Of a stretch of 64,000 bases of DNA, positions 10,717 through 20,800 are shown in pieces. Numbering within the stretch: the first letter of the stretch is position 1; every line of letters begins with the position of its first letter. Below the pieces are notes generated by a model. It had not been told where the DNA came from, did not search any database, and saw only the letters and a list, made by a program, of their open reading frames with translations. The DNA comes from Nemertoderma westbladi. Its lineage: Eukaryota; Xenacoelomorpha; Nemertodermatida; Nemertodermatidae. Position numbers and translations under genes: made by a program. The stretch spans positions 1 to 64,000 of the forward strand of contig JAUCBJ010004830.1 in assembly GCA_032718475.1 (NCBI GenBank), in the 5' to 3' direction.

Positions 10717-13260
10717 TTATCTGTTCCTCCTCACGTCCTCTTCCCTGGCCCGTTTCTTGGTTATCACCGTTCCTCTGGCATCATCCGCTTTCTGCTTCCG
10801 GACCTTCGCCGCCACTTCCTTGCTGATCCCGGTCGTTGGCTCCTTGGGCGCTGGTGTTATTAATGCCCGATACCGCTTCGCCGGTGGCCCCTCAGAATGG
10901 CCTGGTTGTCTCCCTCGTGTGGCGTCCCATAGGATCATTTTCATTGCCTTTGGTACGTGTTCCGCCAAGAAATCCCTAAACTCCCTCCGGTTCTCTGGTG
11001 TCCACCTGTCCAGGTACCATTGCGTGTTCATAACTCCGGCGAACGATGCCGCCGTTGCTACCTCTTGATAGGTAAACGGTAACCTTCGCTTTATGATTTC
11101 CATGTGGGTCTCCTGGTTTATGAGGAAGAAACCCCACTTGAACTCTTGGGCCTTCATGCGCTGGCGCGTCATGGCCCCGACGTCGGCCCACTCCTCGAAT
11201 CTTGTGAACTTTTCCTTGTCGCTCATCCAGTCGCACTCGCGCCCGTAGTGTCCCCGAAAGTGGCACTTTGGACATCGGTTATGCAACCGTGGACACGCCC
11301 CCATCCTGTGACTTGGTTCTCTGCAGTAGAGACAAAAGGTTCCCTTTTGGAACCGGTATAGGCAGCTGCTTTCCCGATGGGTCTGTCTCCCACAGTAGTC
11401 GTAGCCGAGTACCAATGTCTCCCGTCCCACCTCGTCTTTCGTCCCAAGCGATCTCCGCGGTCTATGGAGTCGCTGGTAGGCGAACTTCTCTACGTTGCTC
11501 TCCCTGTTTACATCGATCTCTCCGCCCCTCTCGGGCATCGTCTCCCCGAATACTATCCGTGGTGCCGTTCCCGGTTGCTCGCCCAACCTGATGGTGCTCC
11601 CCGCGAAATCCATCGCCGGCTCCTCGTGCACCCAGGTCCGCTTGCCGGATCTGTTCCAGAAGGCCCTCGCCCCACTGGCTGTCACCACCCTTCCGCCAAC
11701 CCAGTCCGTGTCCGAGTGGCCTATCCTTTCGATGGGCGGCATCTCTCCGAACTCGTCGTCGTCGTCCTCCTCTTCTGGTAGTGTCCCCAATCCCGGTATC
11801 CCGACGGATCCACTATGTCCCTTCCCGCCTTGGCTCTCGCCCGTAGCTCTCCATCCCTCTAGCTCCCTTAGCTTCCTTGGTGGTTGGTCGCCCTCGGCAC
11901 CCGCTGGTATGGGCATCGTTTGCAACCCCGACGTCGACTGTTTCGGCGATCCCACCGTCCATCCCAATTCTCGCCCTAGAGACTCCCCCGAACTCCCTGA
12001 CGAAGTCCAATGAAGTTCGTCTAGGCCCGCCTGTTCCTCGAAGCCGTAACTCTGTGCCCTGGCCTCCTCTTCCCTCTCCTCTGCTTCTATCCTCTCCCGT
12101 CTAGCGACTTCTTCCAGTCGCTTTGCTTCTCGTCTGTCCGCCTCTAGCTGCTCCCATCTCTGATACGGTGTATCTGTCTCCCCGTCTACCAGATGTCGGC
12201 TGTTGTAGTACACCGACTCGCCCTTCAGCCCCGGGTGGTCTACCAGACCGTCAAAGGCCGTCTTAAAGGCTCTCCTGTAGCTTAGGGGTGATCCCGATAA
12301 CAGAAATGCCCCTGGTTCCCTTTCGATAACTACGGTCATGAATAAGTTAAGCAAACTTATCATCATCCAGTCCTCCTGCAGGATATATCGCTTCTGATAT
12401 ACCTTTATCGCTCCTCTGCGAAACTGATATACCTCCTGCTTTCCCGGTCTCGCTCCCCACTTCAGCGAGTTCGCTAGTTCTGCTCCGTATTCTTCCCTAA
12501 ACTTTCCCCAGTCCATTGGTTTGTGGCATACGAGCCCCAATAATTGGCCCATCGCCACAGCCCCGCATTGGCCTGTGTTTTCGACTACCCCTAATCCATC
12601 CGGTGCCGTCATAGCCATAAAGACTTTCTGCATATCCAGGAGGTTGGTGGCGTCCGGACCGATGATCCTCTCCGCGTCCTCGCGAATCGCCGATCCCACT
12701 TTCGTCGTCGACTTCTCTCTTACTAATACTTGTACCGCTTTCGGCAATCGGTCTAATTTCGGCCCGTCCTTCTTCCCATACGTCCCTAGGTCGAATAAGA
12801 AGATGTCCCCATTTGGCGCGGCCAAATGTAGGAGTATGGTCCTGGCCAACCCTGCCGTTCCTCGTCTCGAACCCGCTTCGTCTTCCACGGTTCCCTCGTC
12901 ATCTAGGATCATATATCCTCCTCTGTTGACGGACTCTATGAATCTTTTCCAGTCCTTCCTCGGCGATTCCCTCGGATACTTCGGAATCCCGAACTTTGCC
13001 TCGTCCCCTTTCACCACGTAGTGGAAGTGTTGGAAGATCGCGTTGTCTAGTGACGGGGTCCCGTAGGTCCCGACCAACCGCTGTTCGTGCGCCTCCCGGA
13101 AGTGATCCTGCAGCGCTCGTGCCGCGTGACCCCTTTCCAACTTCTCGTAGTATCCTCTCGTCTTCTCTTCCGGGTGTCTTTCGGTGAAATCCACCAGTAT
13201 TTCTTTTCCTCCTGACTCCGCCTTCCTCTTCCTGATCAACTTACTCGCCATTCCGAACAC
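10717..13260 (-). CDS. extra ORF of the BEL element: DEDD exonuclease-like domain plus CCHC zinc knuckles
   Basis: This 847-codon ORF lies downstream of pol, where some BEL elements carry env. The listed frame begins with GTG at 13260; the first ATG (MASKLIRKRK) is three codons later and is the likelier start. Residues ~115-310 resemble an RNase D/WRN-type 3'-5' exonuclease: MILDDEG (D120-x-E122), TILLHLAAPNGDIFLFDLG, KVGSAIREDAERI (D195), LLDMQ, MGQLLGLVCHKPMDW and YILQEDW at 292-298. In the last motif the usual Y-x3-D reads Y-x3-E-D, so activity is uncertain. A charged helical stretch lies at ~369-403 and an acidic patch (PEEEDDDDEF) near 495-505. Two exact CCHC knuckles follow at ~643-656 and 663-676, preceded by a degenerate one lacking its first Cys. 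The tail is rich in Lys/Arg, as in nuclear or nucleic-acid-binding proteins. There is no signal peptide or membrane segment, so it is not an envelope protein. The exonuclease assignment is inference from motifs; the knuckles are plain to see. Confidence 0.7.
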   Translation of the reverse strand: MFGMASKLIRKRKAESGGKEILVDFTERHPEEKTRGYYEKLERGHAARALQDHFREAHEQRLVGTYGTPSLDNAIFQHFHYVVKGDEAKFGIPKYPRESPRKDWKRFIESVNRGGYMILDDEGTVEDEAGSRRGTAGLARTILLHLAAPNGDIFLFDLGTYGKKDGPKLDRLPKAVQVLVREKSTTKVGSAIREDAERIIGPDATNLLDMQKVFMAMTAPDGLGVVENTGQCGAVAMGQLLGLVCHKPMDWGKFREEYGAELANSLKWGARPGKQEVYQFRRGAIKVYQKRYILQEDWMMISLLNLFMTVVIEREPGAFLLSGSPLSYRRAFKTAFDGLVDHPGLKGESVYYNSRHLVDGETDTPYQRWEQLEADRREAKRLEEVARRERIEAEEREEEARAQSYGFEEQAGLDELHWTSSGSSGESLGRELGWTVGSPKQSTSGLQTMPIPAGAEGDQPPRKLRELEGWRATGESQGGKGHSGSVGIPGLGTLPEEEDDDDEFGEMPPIERIGHSDTDWVGGRVVTASGARAFWNRSGKRTWVHEEPAMDFAGSTIRLGEQPGTAPRIVFGETMPERGGEIDVNRESNVEKFAYQRLHRPRRSLGTKDEVGRETLVLGYDYCGRQTHRESSCLYRFQKGTFCLYCREPSHRMGACPRLHNRCPKCHFRGHYGRECDWMSDKEKFTRFEEWADVGAMTRQRMKAQEFKWGFFLINQETHMEIIKRRLPFTYQEVATAASFAGVMNTQWYLDRWTPENRREFRDFLAEHVPKAMKMILWDATRGRQPGHSEGPPAKRYRALITPAPKEPTTGISKEVAAKVRKQKADDARGTVITKKRAREEDVRRNR

Positions 13261-13737
13261 TACACTCGCTCACCTGGGTGGTGCCTTACCAAGGCGCAAT
13301 ACAGATGAGTGAAGTATTTAAGATGTTTCGTACAGTTCGATAATGGCCTACTTTCTACTTAATTGCGCCTTTCAAGCTAAATTTAAGCTAATTAATTTCG
13401 GAGCTAGTAAATCAGCCTAATTTACAATTTCCGTCCGTTACTTTTATTATGTTCTAGAACGACTTTCCTTGTGTTGCCACTATTTTACGATTTTAGCCCT
13501 ATTCTATTTATTTGTTTGTTTGCTTTGATTCTAGTGTCCTACTACCTACTACTGCCTATGGGTTTATTCTATTCTCTGATCCATATTCTGGCCTACTCTG
13601 TGGGCCCATGCAGTACAGCAGTATGCGTCGTGTGGCCACACGATTTATCCAGCTGTACTCATATGCCCCCCTCTCGCTACTAACTCTACTTACTGCTAAC
13701 TAATATCTATATCCTATTTACCCCTTTTACCTCTCAC
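13261..13737 (-). other. spacer upstream of the extra ORF, with splice-site-like sequences
   Basis: Immediately upstream of the extra ORF the minus strand reads GGTAAGGCACCACCCAGGTGAGC. It holds a CACCCAG that could be a 3' splice site and two donor-like strings. A spliced subgenomic mRNA would be one way to express this ORF. There is no other coding signal. Confidence 0.35.
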
Positions 13738-14650
13738 TCTCTCTCTCTAACTAATGGTACTACGTACCCCCTAACTCTAACTCTAACTAGGTACCACGTA
13801 CCTACTAACTCTAACTCTAGCTAGGTACTACGTACCTACTAACTCTAACTAACTATTGGTACTACGTACCCTCTAACTCTAACTAGGTACTACGTACCTA
13901 CTAACTCTAACTAACTATTGGTACTACGTACCCTCTAACTCTAACTCTAACTAGGTACTACGTACCTACTAACTCTCTAACTATCGGTACTACGTACCCT
14001 CTAACTCTAACTCTAACTAGGTACTACGTACCTACTAACTCTCTAACTATCGGTACTACGTACCCTCTAACTCTAACTAACTATTGGTACTACGTACCCT
14101 CTAACTCTCTAACTATCGGTACTACATACCCTCTAACTCTAGCTCTAACTAACGGTACTACGTACCCTCTAACTCTCTAACTATCGGTACTACGTACCCT
14201 CTAACTCTAACTCTAACTAACGGTACTACGTACCCTCTAACTCTAACTCTAACTAGGTACTACGTACCTACTAACTCTCTAACTATCGGTACTACGTACC
14301 CTCTAACTCTAACTAACTATTGGTACTACATACCCTCTAACTCTCTAACTATCGGTACTACGTACCCTCTAACTCTAACTCTAACTAACGGTACTACGTA
14401 CCCTCTAACTCTAACTAACGGTACTACGTACCCTCTAACTAACTAACTAACTCTAGGTACTACGTACCTACTAACTAACTAACTCTAGGTACTATGTACC
14501 TACTAACTAACTAACTCTAGGTACTACGTACCTACTAACTAACTAACTCTAGGTACTACGTACCTACTAACTAACTAACTCTAGGTACTACGTACCTACT
14601 AACTAACTAACTCTAGGTACTACGTACCTACTAACTAACTAACTATTATT
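13738..14650. repeat. minisatellite of GGTACTACGTACC hairpins and CTAACT repeats inside the BEL element
   Basis: About 900 bp consists of irregular tandem units, each combining the near-palindrome GGTACTACGTACC (5-bp arms GGTAC/GTACC around TAC) with short CTAACT/CTCTAACT runs. There are several dozen hairpin units. The array sits between the end of integrase and the extra ORF. Unit length drifts, but the palindrome is preserved in nearly all copies (a few have TACATACC or CTATGTACC), which suggests either selection on the hairpin or recent expansion. Confidence 0.9.
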
Positions 14651-14753
14651 TTTATTTTATTTTATTTTTATTTGTGTGGGAAGGGCGTCTCGCCCTCAAT
14701 CCCACCCCCCTCAGTCCAAAACTTGGACGACTAAACTCCACTCTAACTCCAAT

Positions 14754-17700
14754 TTAAGGTGCCCCTTCTAGAAGACAGTATTTACCTACTGCTCTCCTGT
14801 AGGTTTTTCTGTCTTTCACACCTATCTTTCCACCTATCCGCACTTCTACCGATCGGACTCTTCCGTCCTCGTCGGAGTAGGTGCCTACAACTCTCGCCAA
14901 CCGCCACAGGTTGTTGATGATAGTATCATCCGTAACGATTACGAGATCTCCTACTTTTAACTCCCTGTTCGGCTTCCTCCACTTGCTTCGCTTATGGAGT
15001 GTGGGTAGGTATTCCTCTACCCACCTCCTCCAATACTCTGCGCTAATTGCTTTAGCTACTTTCCAACTTTGGCGGGAGTGTATGTTGTCTGGATCTACAC
15101 CCCGCATATCGATGGTCGCTGGCCTTTCCATTAGGAAATGGCTAGGCGTTAACACGTCCAATGACTCAGGGTCATCATTCTCTGGATATAGCGGTCTGCT
15201 ATTAATGATCCCCTCGCACTTCGCAAGTACTGTTCGTAAGACGTCCTCAGTGACCATGTGGGTGTTCATTAGCTTCGTCATTAGACGTTTTGAACTGCCC
15301 ACTAGTCTCTCGACGCATCCTAATGTATGTGGTGCATACGGCGTCCTTCTTTCCCACTTCACTTGTCGTCTCCTCATGGCCGCCCTGACTTCTTCTCCCT
15401 CCAAAATGTCCAAGGCCTCTGCCATCTCACTCTCTGCGCCCACAAAGTTGGTGCCGTTGTCGCTGTATATCACTGCGATCGTCCCACCTTTGCGGTCCCT
15501 AAACCTTTCTAAGGCGTTAATGAATGCTGATGCGGTTGCATCTTGGGCGAGTTCTATCCCTACCGCCCGTGTATTGTTGCATACGAAGATAATACCGTAG
15601 CATTTCTCCGTGTGTCGCATCACCTTGATCTTTATCGGCCCGAACATGTCCACACCACAATGCGTAAATGGCGGGTCGTGCTGTCTTACCCTACTCGCCG
15701 GTAGTGGCGTCATCTCCTGTATGGCTCGCTCCTTCTTCGCCCGTCGGCAGGTCTGGCACTGCCCCACTACCGCTTTAACCTTCTTCCTTAGTTGTTTGAC
15801 CCAAAAGGTCCTCCTTATCTCTGTGAGGGTTCGGTTGGTGCCCCCATGCAGTGTCGATTTGTGGGAGTCCCATATGATCTGGTGGACTATTGGTGATCCT
15901 GTGGGAATGATGATGGGTTTCGGTGGCACGACTATGCTGTTGTTATATCCCACCCTAGAATTCATTACTAGAATCCCATCGTCGTTGAGTTGTGGCGACA
16001 GCGTAATCAACTCGCTGTCCCGTCGGAGGTGCTGTTGGTTACCGACGCATTCCACCTCGTCGCCGTAGTTCTTTCGTTGTTCATAGCAGATTATTGCCTT
16101 GGCCGCTCCTTCCAGATCTATGGTTTCCCTGGTTTTCTTCTTCTTATTAACTCCCGCGAGGAAATTCCCGAAAGCTCTCCAGTACGCCACTAATTTCTTG
16201 GTCTTGTACCAACTAGAACTGTAGCTGAGGAGTTTGTCCGTCGGGTTATCGCGTAGTTCTTGCTTTGGTTGCACGTCCCTAATCTCCCTCACCATCTGGG
16301 AGTATATCTCTTCTCCCTCTGAGTCTCCCTCTTCTCCCTCTGACACCACTTCTGAGCCCGGCTCCACCTTTCTCATTGGCGGCCAGGCCTCTTTAACGCT
16401 CAGAAATTGTGGCCCATGTTGCCACAATACTTCCTTCTTTAAGAAAGTGTGGCGTTCCACGCCCCTCGACAGCAAGTCCGCTGGGTTCTCATCTGTTGGG
16501 CAGTAGTGCCACCTTTCTAGTTCTGTGGTTGCTCTTATTTCGTCCACTCTATTTGCGACGAATATCGTGTATCTCATCCTTTCGTTGTGTAGCCAACCAA
16601 GCACTACCATGGAGTCCGTCCAGTAGTGTGTCTCCACTATGTTGGGAATAGTATCCACTAGGTAGGCTGTGGCTCTAACTCCTAGTCTCGCAGCTGTCAA
16701 TTCTAACTTGGGAACAGATGCTGAATCTGGTGGCGTTGACTTAGCTTTGCTAAAGGCTAGTCTGGGCTTGTGAGCCCCCTCTCGTTGTACTAAATAGAGT
16801 GCCGCTCCGTATGCCTCTAACGACGCGTCGGAGAACATATGTAGGTCCAGATTCGTCATGTTCCCGTCCGGAAAATACACTCGCGGCATGTTGTATGTTC
16901 CCATCCTCTCCAAGTCTCCTGTCCATTTGCTCCACTGTTTCTTGATGACCTCTGGTACCTCTACGTCCCACTCATCCTTCAATTTATATACTCTCTTGAG
17001 TATCTGTTTCCCCGTGACTAGTAATGGGGATGCTAGGCCTAGGGGATCGTATATCCTTGCTATATACGATACATAACCCCTCTTCGTATGGGTGTCTGCG
17101 CCCTCCTGGCTCAGCTGATACTTCAGTTCGTCTGTTCCTCTATCCCACACGATTCCCAACGCCTTTTGCTGAGATTGTGTTCTCTTATTCGCCATGTCCT
17201 GTCCTTTGGCTGTTGTAGGGTTGTCCATGGTCGATTCTGGTTTCTTGTCCTCTATTGCCTTGATAAATTCTTCTGAACTGGATTGGAATTTGGTCAGGTT
17301 GAAGCCGGATCCTTTCAGGATGTCGCGAACCTCGCGCCCTGTTTCCAGTATCTCCTCAACCGTATTTCCAGACTCCATACCGTCGTCTACGTAGAAGCTG
17401 CGTCGGATCATATCGACGGCCCTACTGCTGTATCTATCTTCCTTGCCCTTGACCGTGTCTCTCACTGCCATAGTCGTCGTAAATGAGGACGACTTGGCCC
17501 CCATGTTTTGTACTACCATCTTATACGCTGGTATTATCGGCGGTTCTTCTTCGCCGTTATACCATAAGAAGCGTTGACTGTCACTATCTTTTTCCGTTAC
17601 ACGGACCTGGTTGAACATGCCTTCTATGTCACACGTGAAGGCGTGTTTCCCATTTCGAAATCTAAGTAACACCTCTATGCCCGAATTGTAAATATTTGGG

Positions 17701-17795
17701 CCTTCCAACAGGTAATCGTTTAAGCATTTTCCGTCGGTCTTCGCCGATGCGTCGACTACCATCCTTAGTTTACCTTTCTTTGGATCTAAAGCCAC
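14754..17795 (-). CDS. pol: BEL/Pao pol: reverse transcriptase, RNase H, integrase
   Basis: The frame is open from 17888 to 14754; the listed first codon at 17795 is GTG inside RT, so this is the continuation of a polyprotein and not an independent gene. RT: MVVDASAK, the second aspartate in FTCDIEGMFNQV and the catalytic YVDD at ~135-138. RNase H: FSDAS (D323), KLEL (E365), YWTD (D394) and NPAD (D440). Integrase: zinc-binding H645/H650 with CQTC (C680, C683), then D716 (GVDMFGP), D779 (YSDNGTNF) and E829 (CVERLVGS). All catalytic residues are present. The C-terminus matches the usual BEL integrase tail. It copies element RNA to DNA and inserts it. Expression needs a frame change from the gag-protease ORF upstream. 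Confidence 0.95.
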   Translation of the reverse strand: MALDPKKGKLRMVVDASAKTDGKCLNDYLLEGPNIYNSGIEVLLRFRNGKHAFTCDIEGMFNQVRVTEKDSDSQRFLWYNGEEEPPIIPAYKMVVQNMGAKSSSFTTTMAVRDTVKGKEDRYSSRAVDMIRRSFYVDDGMESGNTVEEILETGREVRDILKGSGFNLTKFQSSSEEFIKAIEDKKPESTMDNPTTAKGQDMANKRTQSQQKALGIVWDRGTDELKYQLSQEGADTHTKRGYVSYIARIYDPLGLASPLLVTGKQILKRVYKLKDEWDVEVPEVIKKQWSKWTGDLERMGTYNMPRVYFPDGNMTNLDLHMFSDASLEAYGAALYLVQREGAHKPRLAFSKAKSTPPDSASVPKLELTAARLGVRATAYLVDTIPNIVETHYWTDSMVVLGWLHNERMRYTIFVANRVDEIRATTELERWHYCPTDENPADLLSRGVERHTFLKKEVLWQHGPQFLSVKEAWPPMRKVEPGSEVVSEGEEGDSEGEEIYSQMVREIRDVQPKQELRDNPTDKLLSYSSSWYKTKKLVAYWRAFGNFLAGVNKKKKTRETIDLEGAAKAIICYEQRKNYGDEVECVGNQQHLRRDSELITLSPQLNDDGILVMNSRVGYNNSIVVPPKPIIIPTGSPIVHQIIWDSHKSTLHGGTNRTLTEIRRTFWVKQLRKKVKAVVGQCQTCRRAKKERAIQEMTPLPASRVRQHDPPFTHCGVDMFGPIKIKVMRHTEKCYGIIFVCNNTRAVGIELAQDATASAFINALERFRDRKGGTIAVIYSDNGTNFVGAESEMAEALDILEGEEVRAAMRRRQVKWERRTPYAPHTLGCVERLVGSSKRLMTKLMNTHMVTEDVLRTVLAKCEGIINSRPLYPENDDPESLDVLTPSHFLMERPATIDMRGVDPDNIHSRQSWKVAKAISAEYWRRWVEEYLPTLHKRSKWRKPNRELKVGDLVIVTDDTIINNLWRLARVVGTYSDEDGRVRSVEVRIGGKIGVKDRKTYRRAVGKYCLLEGAP

Positions 17796-17888
17796 GTGCA
17801 GTGGCAGGTAATATGTTCTATCCGTGTTCGGCTCGTCGACCGGTAACGTTTCCTTTCTCCGTAACCGTAACCTTTCTCGACGTACTTC
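17786..17888 (-). other. gag-protease to pol frame transition (-1)
   Basis: The gag frame runs to 17786, while the pol frame opens after a TAA at 17889-17891, leaving a ~100-nt overlap. Homology to BEL proteins passes from one frame to the other inside the RT fingers, around the duplicated GGTTACGGTTACGG. I see no standard slippery heptamer in register. A one-base deletion (or a sequencing or assembly error) is therefore at least as likely as programmed frameshifting. Confidence 0.75.
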
Positions 17889-20800
17889 TTAATCGTCCTG
17901 TGGATGTACTCATTCTTCTCGGGGCTCCGTTTTAGTGTTTGTTTCAGTTTGCGGAGTCTCGTGAGTACCATCCCCCTATTGTCGGGTAACGGTATCTTCG
18001 GTAGTTTCCATACCATTCCTATAGTATACCGTCCCTCATCGCATGTCATTGATTCCTCCACGCTTTGTAGAGCCTGCTTGTCTTCCACCGAGGTCCCAAC
18101 CCCGGTTTCTTTCAGTCCCTCGAAATCTTGCCTGAGGAGTCTTTTAAGCTGCTCCTCTGCTCCCTCATCGCCCATTTCCTGCATTGTTCCCGCGAACATG
18201 CATCCTGATGTCTCCGACATCCTAAATGGTATCTTGCTCTTTATTGGACCACTCAGCGTCCACCCGAATGGTATTAATATGGCCACCGGGTCGCTCTGCT
18301 TGTCTTCGCCGAAGACCGTTTGCATTCTTTCGTGGGCCGTCGGGCAGTCCATTCCTAATATGATGGATACCTTCCTAACGTCCACGTCTGGGATCGAGAA
18401 GTCAATGTCGTCCAGGAATTTGTATTGCTCGACCTCGATGTTGGTTGGCTGCCTGGCATTGATGTTAATTGACTCTATTACTTGGATGGGGTCGATGGTT
18501 GCCCCATAGTCACATCCCGGTGCCACTGCTGCAATTGCGCACCGTCCTGTCCTCATCTCTAGGATCTCATCTTTGCTAGAGATGGTTGTTACCGCCATTC
18601 TGCTTGGCCTTGTTCTCAATCCTATTTCTTCGGCTACCCATTCCTCGACTAATGTGAAGGCGGCTCCACTATCAACCAGCATTAGTGTTGTTACTGATCG
18701 ATTGCCTTCCCCGATCACTCGCACCGGTACTACTCCAAGTAACACCGTGCCTCTCTTCTTCGCCCCTACCGTGCTCGTTGCCATCGTTTGGCCTCTCCTT
18801 TGGCCAAACTTGACCGGCTTCTCTTGGCATTCCCTGGCCTTGTGTCCACTCTTCACACATCGCGAGCAGATTTTATTGCTCGACGCGTAATCTATCTGGT
18901 CTTGCCTCGGTAGTGCCTGCCAGTACCTGCAGTTCATGGTTTTATGAAACGTATTTGCGTGTAACTGGCATTTGCTCTTTGGGTCGTAGCCCTCTTTATA
19001 CAATGCATTGCATATCGCAGTTATATTCGTACCAAAGTCACTACTATTCTTGTTGACTGGGTTTGGCCTACTGGACGTACTGGGGTTATGTTTATTCATG
19101 TTGTTATTGTTCCCCTGTCCGTTCCATGATGTAGTCTTGTCTTCGTTTGCCTGTGGACTTGCAGTCCCCTGGGTCGCTGCGTATGGCAATGATTGCCTGA
19201 GCCTCGGCAATGCGTTTGATGTATTGTGCTCTGGTTTCGGCCTGTAGTGATCTGTCTTTGGTCCCTTTCCCAGGCTATCTTCGCTATAGACTGGGTCCGT
19301 TATTAGTTCAGCCTCGTAATTTAAGAAGTTTGACATTTCTTCTAAACCTGGTTCCGCACCCTTCTTGTCTCGAGTGGAGAAAGCGATCTTCCTCCACTTG
19401 TTGCGCAGCCAGTTTGGTAGTGCCTGTGCTATCGTGGTGATGTTGTTGGACGCGTTGAGCTCGTACGGCGCGTCTAGCGTCTTCAGCACGATTAGCGCCT
19501 TTTCGACTTTGTTAGCAAACGCCTTGATGCTAACGGGGTTATCCTGTAGGCCACCCGATGTTATGCCTCTCAGCGTCTGCCTGATGATCTTGGCCGGGTG
19601 CCCGTATTCCCTATCCAGTGCCCGCCATGCTGTCGTGAAGCCGCCCTCTATTCCCTGATATTGCCTCACGATGTCGTATGCTGGGCCTCCCGTGTATACT
19701 TGTAGATACTTTAGGCACTCCGCCTGCGTCAAGTTTTTTGTTAGTATTTCGTTACTATACATTTGCCGAAACTGTAAATATTCTTCCGGCCTACTCCCGT
19801 CGAACTTGAATGGTTCCACGGGTGGTAACTCGATCCTCGTTTTCAAAGCATCGATCAACGTGGCCATCCCTATCGCCTGCGCTTCCAATGGATTCGACGG
19901 GTGCTGTATAGTTTCCCCTGTCTGGTGCGTTCCGTCTGTCCTATTTCTTGACCTTCTCTGGCTTGGGTATGTCATTGGGGGTAGCGGCCCCCTCCATATA
20001 TCTGTGTCACACGATCTGTTTTCGTCCAGGGGTCTCGCCGTTCTTGCTACCATCGGGGTATATTGTTGATATTGTGATGGGGGAATGTCACCCTGCCCCC
20101 CCCCCACCGGTATGTTTGGTAATGGGGTTGATGTTAATATGTTGGGGCCCATGCACCTATCCGCAATAATTCCCCCCTCCCCTGGGTATATGTTATGTCC
20201 CTGCATGCTGCAGTCATACTGCTGTGCTGGTACCGGTATAGGCCTATCAGCTTCTGGCCTACCCGCCGGTATGTATTCCGCGACTTCCGGGTTTAATCCC
20301 GTTGTCCACGCTATCCTATTGCCTACATTGCCTCTCTCAGTATGGCCTACGGTATGTGCAGTAAGACCTACAGTATGCCCTACAGTCTGCATGTGTTGCT
20401 CGGGATCGAAGTTTATTCTTCTCGAATAATCCTCCCCGCGGCTACCGTATTCTCGACCGGTAGGTATATTCCGTCGGAGAGTTTCTCTTCGACCCCCCTC
20501 TCTACTGTTTTCATCTTCGTACTGGTACGTCGTGTACCCCTCTCTCGGCGTGTAATGCGTCTCGCCGGGTCGCGTCCCTCCGGGGCGACGGCAATCTCCC
20601 GGAGTCCGACCCCACCGACTCTCCGTTCTCATCTCGACTATCGACGGCTCGCTATCCGTCCTCGCTCTTCTATCGTTCGCGGCGATACTTCTACTACTGT
20701 CTTCCTTTCTTCTCCTATCAGTGGAATATTCCCGCTCGCGAGATCTCTCGTCGACCTCCCAGTTAAACCCCACCGTTCTTCTTCCCTCCTCTGATCGGGC

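Noticed and set aside
10100-12104. Numerous plus-strand ORFs opposite the BEL extra ORF (for example 11495-12013)
   Set aside because: Shadows of the 847-codon minus ORF; Pro/Ser-rich translation typical of the antisense of GC-rich coding DNA.
10717-13260. Extra BEL ORF as an envelope gene
   Set aside because: No signal peptide, transmembrane segment, furin site or Cys-rich ectodomain; it has zinc knuckles and basic tails instead.
13738-14650. Telomere-like (CTAACT)n
   Set aside because: The unit is not a canonical telomere repeat and lies inside a retrotransposon between LTRs.
14881-20794. Plus-strand ORFs of 60-239 codons opposite gag and pol
   Set aside because: Antisense shadows of confidently identified gag-pol.
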